This document shows, piece by piece, positions 19,820 to 29,314 of a DNA stretch of 64,000 nucleotides. Source of the stretch: Maribacter caenipelagi (GTDB lineage Bacteria; Bacteroidota; Bacteroidia; Flavobacteriales; Flavobacteriaceae). Where the stretch lies: assembly GCF_004364175.1 (NCBI RefSeq), contig NZ_SNZW01000011.1, positions 868,001 through 932,000 of the forward strand, given 5' to 3'. The notes beneath the pieces are model-generated. The model saw nothing but the letters and a program-made list of their open reading frames with translations. It was not told where the DNA came from and searched no databases. The position numbers were made by a program, and so were the translations under genes. The stretch's first letter is position 1, and each line of letters begins with the position of its first letter.

Positions 19820-20350
19820 ATGAGAAAATTAAGAAATGAGGAGTTAGATAGAATAGATGTTGAAGGTTATAAGCTTGCTGGTAAATCTCCTATAATTATT
19901 GTTCTTGATAATATAAGAAGTTTAAATAATATTGGATCGGTCTTTAGAACTGCCGATGCTTTCTTGATGGAAAAAATATATTTGTGTGGCATTACCGCTA
20001 AACCACCTCATAAAGATATTCATAAAACGGCATTGGGCGCCACCAATAGTGTCGATTGGGAGCATGTTGATGATACGATGGCTTTGGTCGAAAGATTGAA
20101 AGAAGACGGCTGTCATATTATATCGGTAGAACAAGCTGAAAAAGCAACACAGTTAAATGAATATATGCCCGCTAAAGGTAAAAAGCAGGTACTCATTTTT
20201 GGTAATGAGGTTAAGGGCGTTGCCCAAAATGTGGTTACTGCAAGTGATGAGGTTTTAGAAATACCACAATTTGGTACGAAGCATTCGTTGAATATTTCAG
20301 TAAGTGTTGGCGTTGTGGTGTGGGATTGTTGGAGTAAATTAAATGCATAA
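19820..20350 (+). CDS. TrmH/SpoU family RNA 2'-O-methyltransferase
   Basis: A 176-residue SPOUT enzyme with all three family motifs: motif 1 SLNNIGSVFRTADAF (around residue 35), motif 2 LIFGNEVKGV (around 130) and motif 3 LEIPQFGTKHSLNISVSVG (around 150), which form the trefoil-knot S-adenosylmethionine site. There is no extra N-terminal RNA-binding domain, so it is a minimal-length member. The substrate (a tRNA or rRNA ribose) cannot be named from sequence. It is divergent from mutS and followed at once by a strong terminator. Confidence 0.92.
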   Translation: MRKLRNEELDRIDVEGYKLAGKSPIIIVLDNIRSLNNIGSVFRTADAFLMEKIYLCGITAKPPHKDIHKTALGATNSVDWEHVDDTMALVERLKEDGCHIISVEQAEKATQLNEYMPAKGKKQVLIFGNEVKGVAQNVVTASDEVLEIPQFGTKHSLNISVSVGVVVWDCWSKLNA

Positions 20351-20380
20351 AAAAAGCCTGGTCGTAGACCAGGCTTTTTA
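20351..20380 (+). terminator. Terminator after the SpoU methyltransferase gene
   Basis: AAAGCCTGGTC, loop GTA, then GACCAGGCTTTTT: an 11-bp stem directly after the stop codon and followed by T residues. The A run before it means it can also work for minus-strand transcripts such as folK-dNK. Confidence 0.88.
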
Positions 20381-20468
20381 GTATAGTTTGAGTTAGTTAG
20401 TTGCACGTATGCTAGCACAAGAAAAGATTTTCTTTTCATTTACACAAGAAATAATGCTATTTATATTG

Positions 20469-21611
20469 TCATAAATTAGCTAAGGCAAAGTCTTCGATCT
20501 TAGTTAAAACGGTTTCATAATCACCTTGATGACTCACAAAATCAAGTTCGCTTACATCTATAATGAGTTGATTTTCTTTGGGATATGTTCTTAAAAAGTC
20601 AAAATAACCACGATTAATTTTCTCAAGATAGGTGAGTTCTATATTCTGCTCATAGTCTCTGCCTCGCTTCTTTATTTGCTGTAGTAATCTTTCTGTTGTT
20701 TGATACAGATAAACGTATACTTTGGGCTTTTTAACTTCTTTGTACATAAAGTTAAACACCTTTCTGTAAAGGTCAAACTCATTTTGTTGAAGTGTAACCT
20801 TTGCGAATATTAACGATTTATAAATGTCATAATCGCTTACCATAAAACTTTTAAAGAGGTCAAGTTGATTGGTGTCTTCTGTAAATTGCTGATATCGATC
20901 AGCTAAAAAGGACATCTCTAAAGGGAAAGCATACCTCGCTTGATCTTCATAAAAATTAGGTAAAAATGGATTCTCGGCAAATCGTTCTAAAATCAATTTG
21001 GCATTGAAGTCGTCAGAAATTTTTGTCGCCAAAGTTGTTTTTCCCGCGCCAATATTTCCTTCAATAGCCACATATTCTAAACTAGCAAAAAACGTATGCC
21101 TGCTTTTAAAAAGTCTCTTTATCTGTTTTGTTATAGTGCTTTTGTCTTTACTTTCTTGCAGTAAATTTCTAGTGTCCTTATTGAATATGGGGTGATAAAA
21201 TTGGGGAGTAATATCTGCAAGTGGTTTCAGAATAAACTTTCTGTCTTGCATTTTAGGGTGTGGAACCGTTAAGTTTTCCGTGTTAATAATATCTTTTTCA
21301 TAATAGATGATATCAATGTCTAAAGTTCTGCTTTGGTAACTATCACCTTCATTTCTTTCTCTTCCAAAATCGGTCTCTATCGCCAATAATTTTGCTAAAA
21401 GGTCTTCTGGGGACAGCAGGGTCTGTAATTCTAAACACGCATTTAAAAAATCTTCACCTTCAAAACCCCAAGACGGAGTTTCATAGACAGCGGAAACTTG
21501 CCTTATTTCACCGGCTACCTTGCCAATTTCGAAAATAGCTTTTTGTAATATCAATTGACGGTTGCCTAAATTACTGCCAATAGATAAGAATGTTGTTTTG
21601 TATACTCCCAT
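20469..21611 (-). CDS. folK: Bifunctional HPPK (FolK)/deoxynucleoside kinase fusion
   Basis: A 380-residue two-domain protein. Residues 1-160 are 6-hydroxymethyl-dihydropterin pyrophosphokinase (FLSIGSNLGNR, YETPSWGF, and RTLDIDIIYY with Mg2+-binding Asp98 and Asp100), the step before dihydropteroate synthase in folate synthesis. Residues 175-380 are a deoxynucleoside kinase of the dAK/dGK type, with P-loop EGNIGAGKTT (Lys191), an ERF segment after strand 2 and a KRGRDYEQ lid. There is no stop or frameshift between them, so the fusion is real as read. It joins folate synthesis with deoxynucleoside salvage. I recall the same fusion in other flavobacteria. The gene is divergent from sppA. Confidence 0.93.
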   Translation of the reverse strand: MGVYKTTFLSIGSNLGNRQLILQKAIFEIGKVAGEIRQVSAVYETPSWGFEGEDFLNACLELQTLLSPEDLLAKLLAIETDFGRERNEGDSYQSRTLDIDIIYYEKDIINTENLTVPHPKMQDRKFILKPLADITPQFYHPIFNKDTRNLLQESKDKSTITKQIKRLFKSRHTFFASLEYVAIEGNIGAGKTTLATKISDDFNAKLILERFAENPFLPNFYEDQARYAFPLEMSFLADRYQQFTEDTNQLDLFKSFMVSDYDIYKSLIFAKVTLQQNEFDLYRKVFNFMYKEVKKPKVYVYLYQTTERLLQQIKKRGRDYEQNIELTYLEKINRGYFDFLRTYPKENQLIIDVSELDFVSHQGDYETVLTKIEDFALANL

Positions 21612-21650
21612 AATATTGGGACAAAATAACTAAAACATATCCACATTAGT

Positions 21651-21658
21651 TATCTTTG
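21651..21658 (+). promoter_or_regulatory. Candidate -7 element for sppA
   Basis: TATCTTTG matches TAnnTTTG and lies 25 nt before the sppA ATG. I see no convincing TTG at the usual distance upstream. Confidence 0.4.
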
Positions 21659-21682
21659 TTGATTATTATAATAAAGATTTAA

Positions 21683-23443
21683 ATGAATTTTTTAAGAAAT
21701 TTTCTTGCTTCCATTTTAGGTTCCCTGTTTGCATTTGGAATCATGTTTGTAATGTTTTTAATTTTTGTGAGCTTGGTTAGTAGTGGCGAAGACACCGTTT
21801 CTATTGAAGATAACTCTATACTTGAGTTGCAGTTGCAAAGACAAATTTCAGATTATACAGGTAGTAACGAATTAGACCCGTTCGCAGGTATTTTTGAAGA
21901 ATCGCAAGGTTTAGATGAAATAATACAGGCTATTGAGGTTGCGAAAAATGATGACCGTATAAAAGGTATCAGTATTAACAACAACTTTATCATGGCTGGC
22001 TTGGCACAAACACAAGCTATTAGAAAATCATTAGAAGATTTTAAAGCTGAAGGTAAATTTATATACGCATATGCAGACTTTTTTATGCAACGCGATTATT
22101 ATTTGGCTAGTGTTGCAGATTCTATTTTTATTAATCCGGTAGGGGTTTTGGACTTTAAAGGCTTGTCTACAGAGGTTCTTTACTATAAAGAGCTGCAAGA
22201 GAAATCTGGAATTAAGATGGAGGTTATTCGTCATGGAAAGTATAAAAGTGCTGTTGAACCTTATCTAGAAAATAACATGAGTGAAGCGAACAGAAGCCAA
22301 TTAACTTCTTTACTTCAATCACTTTGGAATTCTATGATTTTAGATATTTCAAAAACACGTTCTATCTCAGAATCAAATCTAAATATCATTGCAGATACCT
22401 TAGGTGGTAGAACTCCGAAATATGCGAAACAATCAGGATTGATTGATGATGTTGTCTTTTACGATGAGTATGAGAGCAAGTTGGCAAATGCATTAAAAAT
22501 TAAAAAAGATGAAGATATTAACTACAGTACTTTAGATGACTATGTTAAGTATTCTAACAAAAAAACATTAAAATCTGGTGATGATAAAATTGCCATTGTT
22601 TTCGCACAAGGTGAAATATTATACGGCGAAGGTGGTCCAAATATTATTGGTCAAGGTATTATAAACGAGGCATTGATTAAAGCACGTGAAGACGACAAGG
22701 TTAAAGCTATTGTTCTACGTGTTAATTCACCAGGCGGTAGTGCTTTGACTTCAGATATTATTTGGAGAGAAGTCGCGCTTGCCAAGAAAGTGAAACCTGT
22801 AATTGTATCTATGGGTAACGTTGCTGCATCTGGTGGGTATTATATTGCTGCTGGTGCTGATAAGATTTTTGCAGAACCAACTACAATTACTGGTTCTATC
22901 GGTGTTTTTGGAACTGTGCCAAATATGACCGAATTAGCTGGTGATATAGGTATCAATGCAGAGCAAGTTGGCACCAATAAAAATGCTGTAGAGTATTCAC
23001 TTTTTGAGCCAATGCAAGAAAGTTTTAAAAATCAAATTCAAGAGAGTATAGAAGAAACCTACCAAACATTTCTGCAAAGAGTATCTGAAGGTAGAAATAT
23101 GACCATGGCGCAAGTTGATAGTGTGGCACAAGGTAGGGTTTGGAGCGGTACTGAGGCATTAGAAGTTGGTTTAGTAGATGAGTTAGGTAATTTAGATGAT
23201 GCTATTGAAGCGGCGGCGGAGTTAGCTTCTTTGAGTTCTTACGGAATTAAGAAGTTTCCGAAATATAAAAGCGGTTTTGAGCGCTTTATGGAAGATTTAG
23301 AAGGAGCCAGTATGCAAATCAAAGAGAATTTATTGAAAGATGAAATTGGCGATGAGGCATATAAAGTACTTAAAGAGCTACAGTCTTTTAAAGAACATAA
23401 GGGTATACAGGCTAGAATGCCATTTGCATTAGACATTAAATAA
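21683..23443 (+). CDS. sppA: Signal peptide peptidase SppA, long (67K) form
   Basis: A 586-residue membrane-bound serine protease that degrades cleaved signal peptides. There is one N-terminal membrane helix (about 10-32) and two tandem ClpP-like folds. The Ser-Lys dyad is split between the halves as in the E. coli enzyme: Lys188 in HGKYKSAVEPY and Ser383 in GNVAASGGYYIAAG. Later landmarks are ITGSIGVFG and SRV-type helices (QRVSEGRNM, GRVWSGTEA). Length fits the long class. A yhhQ-type gene follows after 3 nt, so the two are likely co-transcribed. Confidence 0.97.
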   Translation: MNFLRNFLASILGSLFAFGIMFVMFLIFVSLVSSGEDTVSIEDNSILELQLQRQISDYTGSNELDPFAGIFEESQGLDEIIQAIEVAKNDDRIKGISINNNFIMAGLAQTQAIRKSLEDFKAEGKFIYAYADFFMQRDYYLASVADSIFINPVGVLDFKGLSTEVLYYKELQEKSGIKMEVIRHGKYKSAVEPYLENNMSEANRSQLTSLLQSLWNSMILDISKTRSISESNLNIIADTLGGRTPKYAKQSGLIDDVVFYDEYESKLANALKIKKDEDINYSTLDDYVKYSNKKTLKSGDDKIAIVFAQGEILYGEGGPNIIGQGIINEALIKAREDDKVKAIVLRVNSPGGSALTSDIIWREVALAKKVKPVIVSMGNVAASGGYYIAAGADKIFAEPTTITGSIGVFGTVPNMTELAGDIGINAEQVGTNKNAVEYSLFEPMQESFKNQIQESIEETYQTFLQRVSEGRNMTMAQVDSVAQGRVWSGTEALEVGLVDELGNLDDAIEAAAELASLSSYGIKKFPKYKSGFERFMEDLEGASMQIKENLLKDEIGDEAYKVLKELQSFKEHKGIQARMPFALDIK

Positions 23444-23446
23444 TTT

Positions 23447-24163
23447 ATGACCTTAAGAGATAGAAAACTAGCACAACGTATTTATCTGTATTTAGGGGCT
23501 TTATTTATCACTTCTTTAGTGGTTTCTAACCTCATATTTCAAAAGTTTTTTTATTGGAATCCCTTCGGGGATTTCACTGTTTTTGGGGTTTCGCTTTTTG
23601 AAGTATCCGTAGGTATTTTGCCTTACCCCATAACATTTTTAATAACAGATCTTATTTCGGAGATTTATGGTAGAAAAATGGCGAACCAGATTGTTACCGC
23701 TGGTATTTTTGCATCGTTCTTTTCTATGGGTATTATTCTACTTGCAGAAGTTGCTCCGGCAATTCCTTCTTCCCCTATAAACGATGAAACGTTTACGCAA
23801 GTTTTTGCGCTGTCGCCAATAGCTGTTTTAGCTTCTATGATAGCTTATTTGTTAGCGCAATATGTAGATGTGGCTATTTATCATTTCTGGAAAAAATTGA
23901 CGAAAGGCAAACATTTGTGGTTGCGAAATAATTTTTCGACATTCCTCTCACAATTTCTTGATACGTTTACCGTTGTGGGGTTGTTATGTGTGTTCAAAGT
24001 ATTACCGTGGGAGCTTTTTTTTGGTCTCGTAGTAAGCGGATTTATATTTAAGATTTTTATAGCATTTATTGACACTCCTTTTCTCTATTTCTTCGTATAT
24101 ATAATGAGAAAACGTTTTAATCTAAAGCCAAATGAAGAATTGGATTTAGATGTTTTAGATTAA
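23447..24163 (+). CDS. Queuosine precursor transporter, YhhQ/Vut_1 family
   Basis: A 238-residue inner-membrane protein with about six helices. The family signature PYPITFLITDLISEIYGRK and the later FLSQFLDTFTVVGLL segment identify the Vut_1/YhhQ family. E. coli YhhQ imports the queuosine precursors preQ0 and preQ1. The specific substrate here is inferred from the family. It follows sppA by 3 nt and precedes the AsmA-like gene by 32 nt, in a likely three-gene run. Confidence 0.9.
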   Translation: MTLRDRKLAQRIYLYLGALFITSLVVSNLIFQKFFYWNPFGDFTVFGVSLFEVSVGILPYPITFLITDLISEIYGRKMANQIVTAGIFASFFSMGIILLAEVAPAIPSSPINDETFTQVFALSPIAVLASMIAYLLAQYVDVAIYHFWKKLTKGKHLWLRNNFSTFLSQFLDTFTVVGLLCVFKVLPWELFFGLVVSGFIFKIFIAFIDTPFLYFFVYIMRKRFNLKPNEELDLDVLD

Positions 24164-24195
24164 AAACAGTAAATAAATCAGTATTAAAGTATACT

Positions 24196-26934
24196 ATGGG
24201 AAAGAAAATATTGAAAATTGTTGGAGTACTATTATTGTTGTTGATTGCAGTTTTGATAGCAGCTCCATTTTTCTTGGAAGCTAAAATTGGAGATATTATT
24301 AAAAACAATGTTAATAATAATGTCAATGCTACTTTAGATTTTTCTGAAGCGAATTTAAGCTTGGTAAGTAGCTTTCCTAATGCCGAAGTAAACTTTAAAG
24401 ATGTTATTTTAATTAATAACGCTCCTTTTGAAGGCGATACCTTGTTTAAGGCAAATAATTTAGATTTGACTATGGGTATTATGCAATTGTTTAAAGGTAC
24501 CGGTGATGCCATTGCTATTAATAATATCAGTTTAGATGACGCATTTATTAATGTAATAGTTGATAAAGAAGAAAATGCAAATTATGATATAGCAAAACCT
24601 TCAGAGCCGACTGTCGCTGTTGAAGAATCTAGTACAACAGATGGTTTTAATCTGGATTTACAGTCATATGAAATAACAAATTCTAGAATTTATTATACCG
24701 ATAATTCTACTGGCATAACTTTTAAGTTAGATGATTTTCAGCATAAAGGTACCGGAGATTTATCTTTGGCTACTTCTGAGTTAGATACCCATACAGATGC
24801 TTTTATTTCTTTGGAAATGGATAGTGTTAATTATTTGAACAAAAACAAAATTAAGTTAGATGCGCTTATAGGTATCGATTTAAATGAGAATAAATATTCT
24901 TTCTTAAAGAACGAAGCATTAATAAATCAGTTGCCATTGGTTTTTGATGGTTTTATTAAATTAAATGAAAGCAATCAAGAAGTAGATTTAACCTTTAAAA
25001 CTCCTTCTTCAGGTTTTAAAAACTTTTTAGGGGTAATTCCAGAAATTTATTCGAAGGATATTGAAAATGTTACTACTACTGGAGATTTCACTGTTAATGG
25101 TAATTTTAATGGTATTGTTGATGAAACCCACATACCTAAGTTTCATATTGAACTAAAGTCGGATAATGCGTCATTTAAGTATCCAGATTTGCCGAAAGCG
25201 GTAAGTAACGTATTCCTTGATATTCAGTTAGACAATAAAACTGGTATTGTAGAAGACACCTATGTTGATATTAATAAGGCTTCTTTTATGATAGATGAAG
25301 ATAAGTTCAACCTTACTTCAAATATAACTGAGCTTATGGGCAATACGAAAGTAAAAGCTCATATAGATGGCGCAATGAACTTAGCGAATATTTCGAAAGC
25401 ATACCCAGTACCGGAAGAGTATGATTTAAAAGGGTTGTTGAAGGCAGATATTACTACAGCCTTTGATATGCAATCTGTTGAGAAAGAGCAATACGAAAAC
25501 ACAAATACTACAGGAGATTTAAGTGTGAATAATTTTGAGTACAACTCAGAAGAATTGGCGAACCCTGTAAAATTTAATGCCGCTCGTTTAACTTTCAATC
25601 CAAAGACTGTTACTTTAAATCAATTAAATGGTACCACAGGTACTACAGATTTTGATGCTACAGGTACCATAAACAACCTTTTAGGGTTTATGTTCAATGA
25701 TGAAAAGGTAGAGGGTAACTTCAATTTGAAATCGAACTCTTTTGCTTTAAACGATTTTATGGTTGCTGAAACAAAAGTGCCTGCGACTACAAATGAAAGT
25801 AAATCTACTTCTGGTGGAGCGGTTCAAGAAGAAAAAATTAAAATTCCATCTTTCTTAGATGCGACAATTAATGCTGATGCTAAAAAAGTATTCTATGATG
25901 ATATCGTGTTAAGTGATGTAAAAGGAGTTTTGAAGATTAAAGATGAAACTGCTACATTAAGCAATATGACTGCTGGTATGTTTGGTGGTAAAATTGGCTT
26001 TAATGGCGATGTGTCTACAAAAAATGAGACACCTACTTTTAACATGAAGTTGGACTTAAACCAACTAGGTATTCAAGAAACTTTTGCTTCTGTTGATTTG
26101 TTTAAAGCTATAGCGCCAATTGCGAAAATGTTAAATGGTAAATTAACATCAGATATTTCTCTGTCAGGTAATTTAACAAATGATTTAATGCCTAACTTAT
26201 TGTCATTGACCGGTGAGATGTTTGCTGATTTAATGACAGAAGAAGTGAATACCGAACAGGCACCTGTTTTAAATTCATTGGTTTCTAAATTAAATTTTAT
26301 TGATTTAAAACAGCTGAATTTAAAAGACTTAAAGACCTCATTGTCTTTTAAAGATGGAATCGTAGTTGTTAAACCTTTTACCTTGAATTATAAGGATATC
26401 GCCATAAATGTTGATGGTAGTCACTCATTTGATCAAAAGCTAAACTACAAGGCAACTTTACAGGTGCCTGCAAAATATTTAGGTTCAGATATTACAAATT
26501 TGATTGCCAAGATTGATGATCCATCATTATCAGAATTAACCATACCTGTGGTAGCTAGTATTGGTGGGCTATATAATAGTCCTACGGTTACTACCGATAT
26601 GACATCAGGGGTAAAGCAGTTAACTAGTAAGTTGATTGAGGTTGAGAAACAAAAACTTATAACTAAGGGTACAGATAAGGCTAAAGATTTAATTGGTGGT
26701 TTGTTAAGTGGTAATAAAACATCGACAGATTCAACTAGTCAAGAGACTACTACGACTAAGTCTACTGCTAAAGATATTTTAGGCGGAATCTTATCTACGA
26801 AGAAAGATACTACCGCTACTACGTCTGTAAAGAAAGATTCTACTCCCGTTAAAGCAGAAGATGCTGTAAAAGAAAAAGCAAAAGATGTTTTAGGTGGTTT
26901 ATTCGGGAAAAAGAAAAAGGATAGTACTAACTAA
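24196..26934 (+). CDS. AsmA-like family protein
   Basis: A 912-residue envelope protein with an N-terminal membrane helix (about 5-27) ahead of a long beta-rich region. It shows the AsmA N-terminal pattern (SLVSSFPNAEVNFKDVIL) and the AsmA_2 C-terminal region (about 600-800, AGMFGGKIGFNGDVS). AsmA-like proteins are thought to be bridge-shaped lipid conduits across the periplasm. Residues 820-912 are low-complexity Lys/Thr/Ser with three copies of a KDxLGGxL motif (KDLIGGLL, KDILGGIL, KDVLGGLF), which could be membrane-active helices. The 3' end overlaps the convergent DUF2797 gene by 8 nt. Confidence 0.88.
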   Translation: MGKKILKIVGVLLLLLIAVLIAAPFFLEAKIGDIIKNNVNNNVNATLDFSEANLSLVSSFPNAEVNFKDVILINNAPFEGDTLFKANNLDLTMGIMQLFKGTGDAIAINNISLDDAFINVIVDKEENANYDIAKPSEPTVAVEESSTTDGFNLDLQSYEITNSRIYYTDNSTGITFKLDDFQHKGTGDLSLATSELDTHTDAFISLEMDSVNYLNKNKIKLDALIGIDLNENKYSFLKNEALINQLPLVFDGFIKLNESNQEVDLTFKTPSSGFKNFLGVIPEIYSKDIENVTTTGDFTVNGNFNGIVDETHIPKFHIELKSDNASFKYPDLPKAVSNVFLDIQLDNKTGIVEDTYVDINKASFMIDEDKFNLTSNITELMGNTKVKAHIDGAMNLANISKAYPVPEEYDLKGLLKADITTAFDMQSVEKEQYENTNTTGDLSVNNFEYNSEELANPVKFNAARLTFNPKTVTLNQLNGTTGTTDFDATGTINNLLGFMFNDEKVEGNFNLKSNSFALNDFMVAETKVPATTNESKSTSGGAVQEEKIKIPSFLDATINADAKKVFYDDIVLSDVKGVLKIKDETATLSNMTAGMFGGKIGFNGDVSTKNETPTFNMKLDLNQLGIQETFASVDLFKAIAPIAKMLNGKLTSDISLSGNLTNDLMPNLLSLTGEMFADLMTEEVNTEQAPVLNSLVSKLNFIDLKQLNLKDLKTSLSFKDGIVVVKPFTLNYKDIAINVDGSHSFDQKLNYKATLQVPAKYLGSDITNLIAKIDDPSLSELTIPVVASIGGLYNSPTVTTDMTSGVKQLTSKLIEVEKQKLITKGTDKAKDLIGGLLSGNKTSTDSTSQETTTTKSTAKDILGGILSTKKDTTATTSVKKDSTPVKAEDAVKEKAKDVLGGLFGKKKKDSTN

Positions 26935-27721
26935 TAGTTAAGCCTACATAGTAACCTTCGCTGCCTCTTACATTGAAAACGGTGTTGTCTTCAAAGATGA
27001 GGTATTGACCTTTTATACCTTTTAGCGTACCTTCAAAAGTGGGAGTTTTACTTAGGTTTAAACTTTTTACTTTTGTAGGATATTGTAGTACCGGAAATTC
27101 CAATTCGGTTTCTGCATTAGAATCTAAAAAATAGGGTAGTGCCTCTTCAGGTATATATTGTTTTAGTCTATCGCGCCATTCTTGAAGATTTTCATCAACA
27201 ACTTTATTCGTAAGCATGGTGCGCCAATTGGTTTTGTCGCCCACATGGTCTTTTAGAGCAACTTCAGTTATACCTGCTAGGTATCTATTTGGTACTTCTA
27301 CAATTTCTATGGCTTCATGAGCGCCCTGGTCAATCCATCTTGTCGGTATTTGCCCTTTTCTGGTTACACCTACTTTTACGTTGCTAGAATTTGCCAAGTA
27401 AACAATATGTGGTTGCAATTGCACCTTTTTCTCATAAGCTAAATCTCGATCTTCTTGGTCTAAATGGGCTTTGCTTAACTCGGGTCTCATAATCCAATCG
27501 CCTGCAGATGGTATTTCAAAAAAACATGTTTTACAGAAGCCTTGTCTGTAAATAGGGCGATCATTACCACAATTTAGGCATTGATGTTTAATGAATTCTA
27601 TTTTTAATGTTTTGTCCAGAATTTGATTTACATTCAAAAAATCAGATTCGAATAACATATAATATTGAATCGGACTTCCTATTTCTGTCTGCATTTTTCT
27701 AAGTACTCCTTCGTATTGCAT
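26927..27721 (-). CDS. DUF2797 family zinc-finger protein with a GIY-YIG-like segment
   Basis: A 264-residue protein of the uncharacterised DUF2797 family. A four-Cys zinc site is visible (Cys48, Cys51, Cys63 and Cys66 in CLNC and CKTC). It is followed by HIVYLANSSNVKVGVTR and RWIDQGA at about 118-150, which resembles the GIY-YIG nuclease core (a YLA-type strand, KVGxTR and RWxxQGA). The usual catalytic Glu is not obvious. The function is unknown; nucleic acid binding is an inference from the zinc site and the fold resemblance. It overlaps the convergent AsmA-like gene by 8 nt. Confidence 0.82.
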   Translation of the reverse strand: MQYEGVLRKMQTEIGSPIQYYMLFESDFLNVNQILDKTLKIEFIKHQCLNCGNDRPIYRQGFCKTCFFEIPSAGDWIMRPELSKAHLDQEDRDLAYEKKVQLQPHIVYLANSSNVKVGVTRKGQIPTRWIDQGAHEAIEIVEVPNRYLAGITEVALKDHVGDKTNWRTMLTNKVVDENLQEWRDRLKQYIPEEALPYFLDSNAETELEFPVLQYPTKVKSLNLSKTPTFEGTLKGIKGQYLIFEDNTVFNVRGSEGYYVGLTIS

Positions 27722-27799
27722 TTAAATCTTGCTTATTGAATTATCATTTGAAAATGATAGTTAGATGCGCTATTTTTAACAACACAAAGATACCTATAA

Positions 27800-29314
27800 A
27801 TGCCAATTACCCTATTTAATTCAATTGCCTCTTGGTTGCTTAAAAAACGTTATCATCAGATAGAACTTTTTTTAAAGTATCCTGACGAGGTTCAAGAAGA
27901 GGTTTTATTGCAGTTACTTGAATTTGCAGAAGACACAGAGGTTGGCAGAACCTATGATTTTGAGTCGATTCAATCATACAATGACTTTAAAGAAAGGTTG
28001 CCTATAGTATCTTATGAAGAGATCCAGCCAATTATAGAACGCACTAGAAGAGGGGAGCAAAATTTATTCTGGCCAACTAAAGTAAAGTTGTTTGCTAAAA
28101 GTAGTGGAACAACTGATGCAAAAAGTAAATTTATTCCTGTAAGCGGCGAGGCTTTAGAAGATTGCCACTATAAATCTAGTAAAGATTTATTATGCCTGTA
28201 TTTAAATAACAATGAAAACTCACAATTGTTTACAGGAAAGAGTTTAAGACTGGGAGGCAGTAAAGAGCTATACGAGGATAATGGATCGTTATTTGGAGAT
28301 TTATCTGCTATTTTGATTGATAACATGCCATTGTGGGCAGAGTACAGTAGTACGCCTAGTAATAAGGTTTCGTTAATGAGTGAATGGGAGAGTAAGCTTA
28401 TGGCTATCATTCATGAAAGCGTTCAAGAAAATGTAACTAGTTTGGCTGGTGTACCTTCCTGGATGTTGGTTTTATTGAACAAAGTGCTCGAAGAAACGGG
28501 TAAAGAAAATCTTTTTCAAGTTTGGGAAAATTTAGAGGTATACTTTCATGGTGGTGTAAATTTTAACCCATACAAAGAGCAGTACAAAAAGATACTTCCA
28601 CATAGTAATTTTAGATATTATGAAATCTATAATGCTTCTGAAGGCTTCTTTGCTATTCAAGATAGAAATGGAGCAGATGATTTGTTGTTGATGTTAGACT
28701 ACGGAATTTTCTATGAGTTCATTCCGATGGATGTTTATGGTTCTTTCAATGAAGAGGCGATACCTTTATGGAGTGTAGAGTTAGGTAAAAATTATGCTAT
28801 AATAATTACTACTAATTCAGGATTGTGGAGGTATAAAATTGGCGATACAGTTCGTTTTACGTCTAAAAGTCCGTATAGAATTAAAGTAACTGGTCGCACA
28901 AAACATCATATTAATGTTTTTGGTGAAGAGCTTATTATCGAGAATGCCGAAGAAGCTTTAAAAAATGCGTGTGCAAAAACGGAATCGGAAATAATGGATT
29001 ATACTGCCGGACCAGTTTTTATGGAGGGTAAAGAAAAAGGTGCGCATGAGTGGATTATAGAATTTAGAACCCTGCCAGAAGACTTCAGTGCGTTTGTTGA
29101 GATATTTGACAATGCATTAAAATCTCTCAATTCAGATTATGAAGCTAAGAGGTTAAACAATATTACACTAAATGCACCATTAGTGCACATAGCACGTAAG
29201 AACTTATTCTATGATTGGCTGAAATCAAATGACAAGCTTGGAGGGCAACATAAAATTCCGCGATTGTCAAATAAGAGAGATTATTTAGAAGAGCTTTTGC
29301 GAATGAACCAGTAA
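27800..29314 (+). CDS. GH3-family acyl-adenylate-forming protein
   Basis: A 504-residue member of the GH3 superfamily, named for plant auxin-amido synthetases. The ANL-type motifs are present: ATP-binding FAKSSGTTDAKSKFIP (98-113), EIYNASEGFFAIQ, the hinge region YKIGDTVRFTS and VTGRTKHHINVFGEEL. The full length is kept. Bacterial members are widespread in Bacteroidota and mostly uncharacterised; joining an acyl group to an amine is the expected chemistry but the substrates are unknown. It is divergent from DUF2797. The alpha/beta hydrolase gene follows after 254 nt that hold no gene I can support. Confidence 0.88.
   Translation: MPITLFNSIASWLLKKRYHQIELFLKYPDEVQEEVLLQLLEFAEDTEVGRTYDFESIQSYNDFKERLPIVSYEEIQPIIERTRRGEQNLFWPTKVKLFAKSSGTTDAKSKFIPVSGEALEDCHYKSSKDLLCLYLNNNENSQLFTGKSLRLGGSKELYEDNGSLFGDLSAILIDNMPLWAEYSSTPSNKVSLMSEWESKLMAIIHESVQENVTSLAGVPSWMLVLLNKVLEETGKENLFQVWENLEVYFHGGVNFNPYKEQYKKILPHSNFRYYEIYNASEGFFAIQDRNGADDLLLMLDYGIFYEFIPMDVYGSFNEEAIPLWSVELGKNYAIIITTNSGLWRYKIGDTVRFTSKSPYRIKVTGRTKHHINVFGEELIIENAEEALKNACAKTESEIMDYTAGPVFMEGKEKGAHEWIIEFRTLPEDFSAFVEIFDNALKSLNSDYEAKRLNNITLNAPLVHIARKNLFYDWLKSNDKLGGQHKIPRLSNKRDYLEELLRMNQ

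Noticed and set aside
20113-20439. 108-codon minus-strand frame over the SpoU methyltransferase 3' end
   Set aside because: It is antisense to a clear gene and its middle (KKPGLRPGFF) is just the terminator hairpin read as protein, a common artefact.
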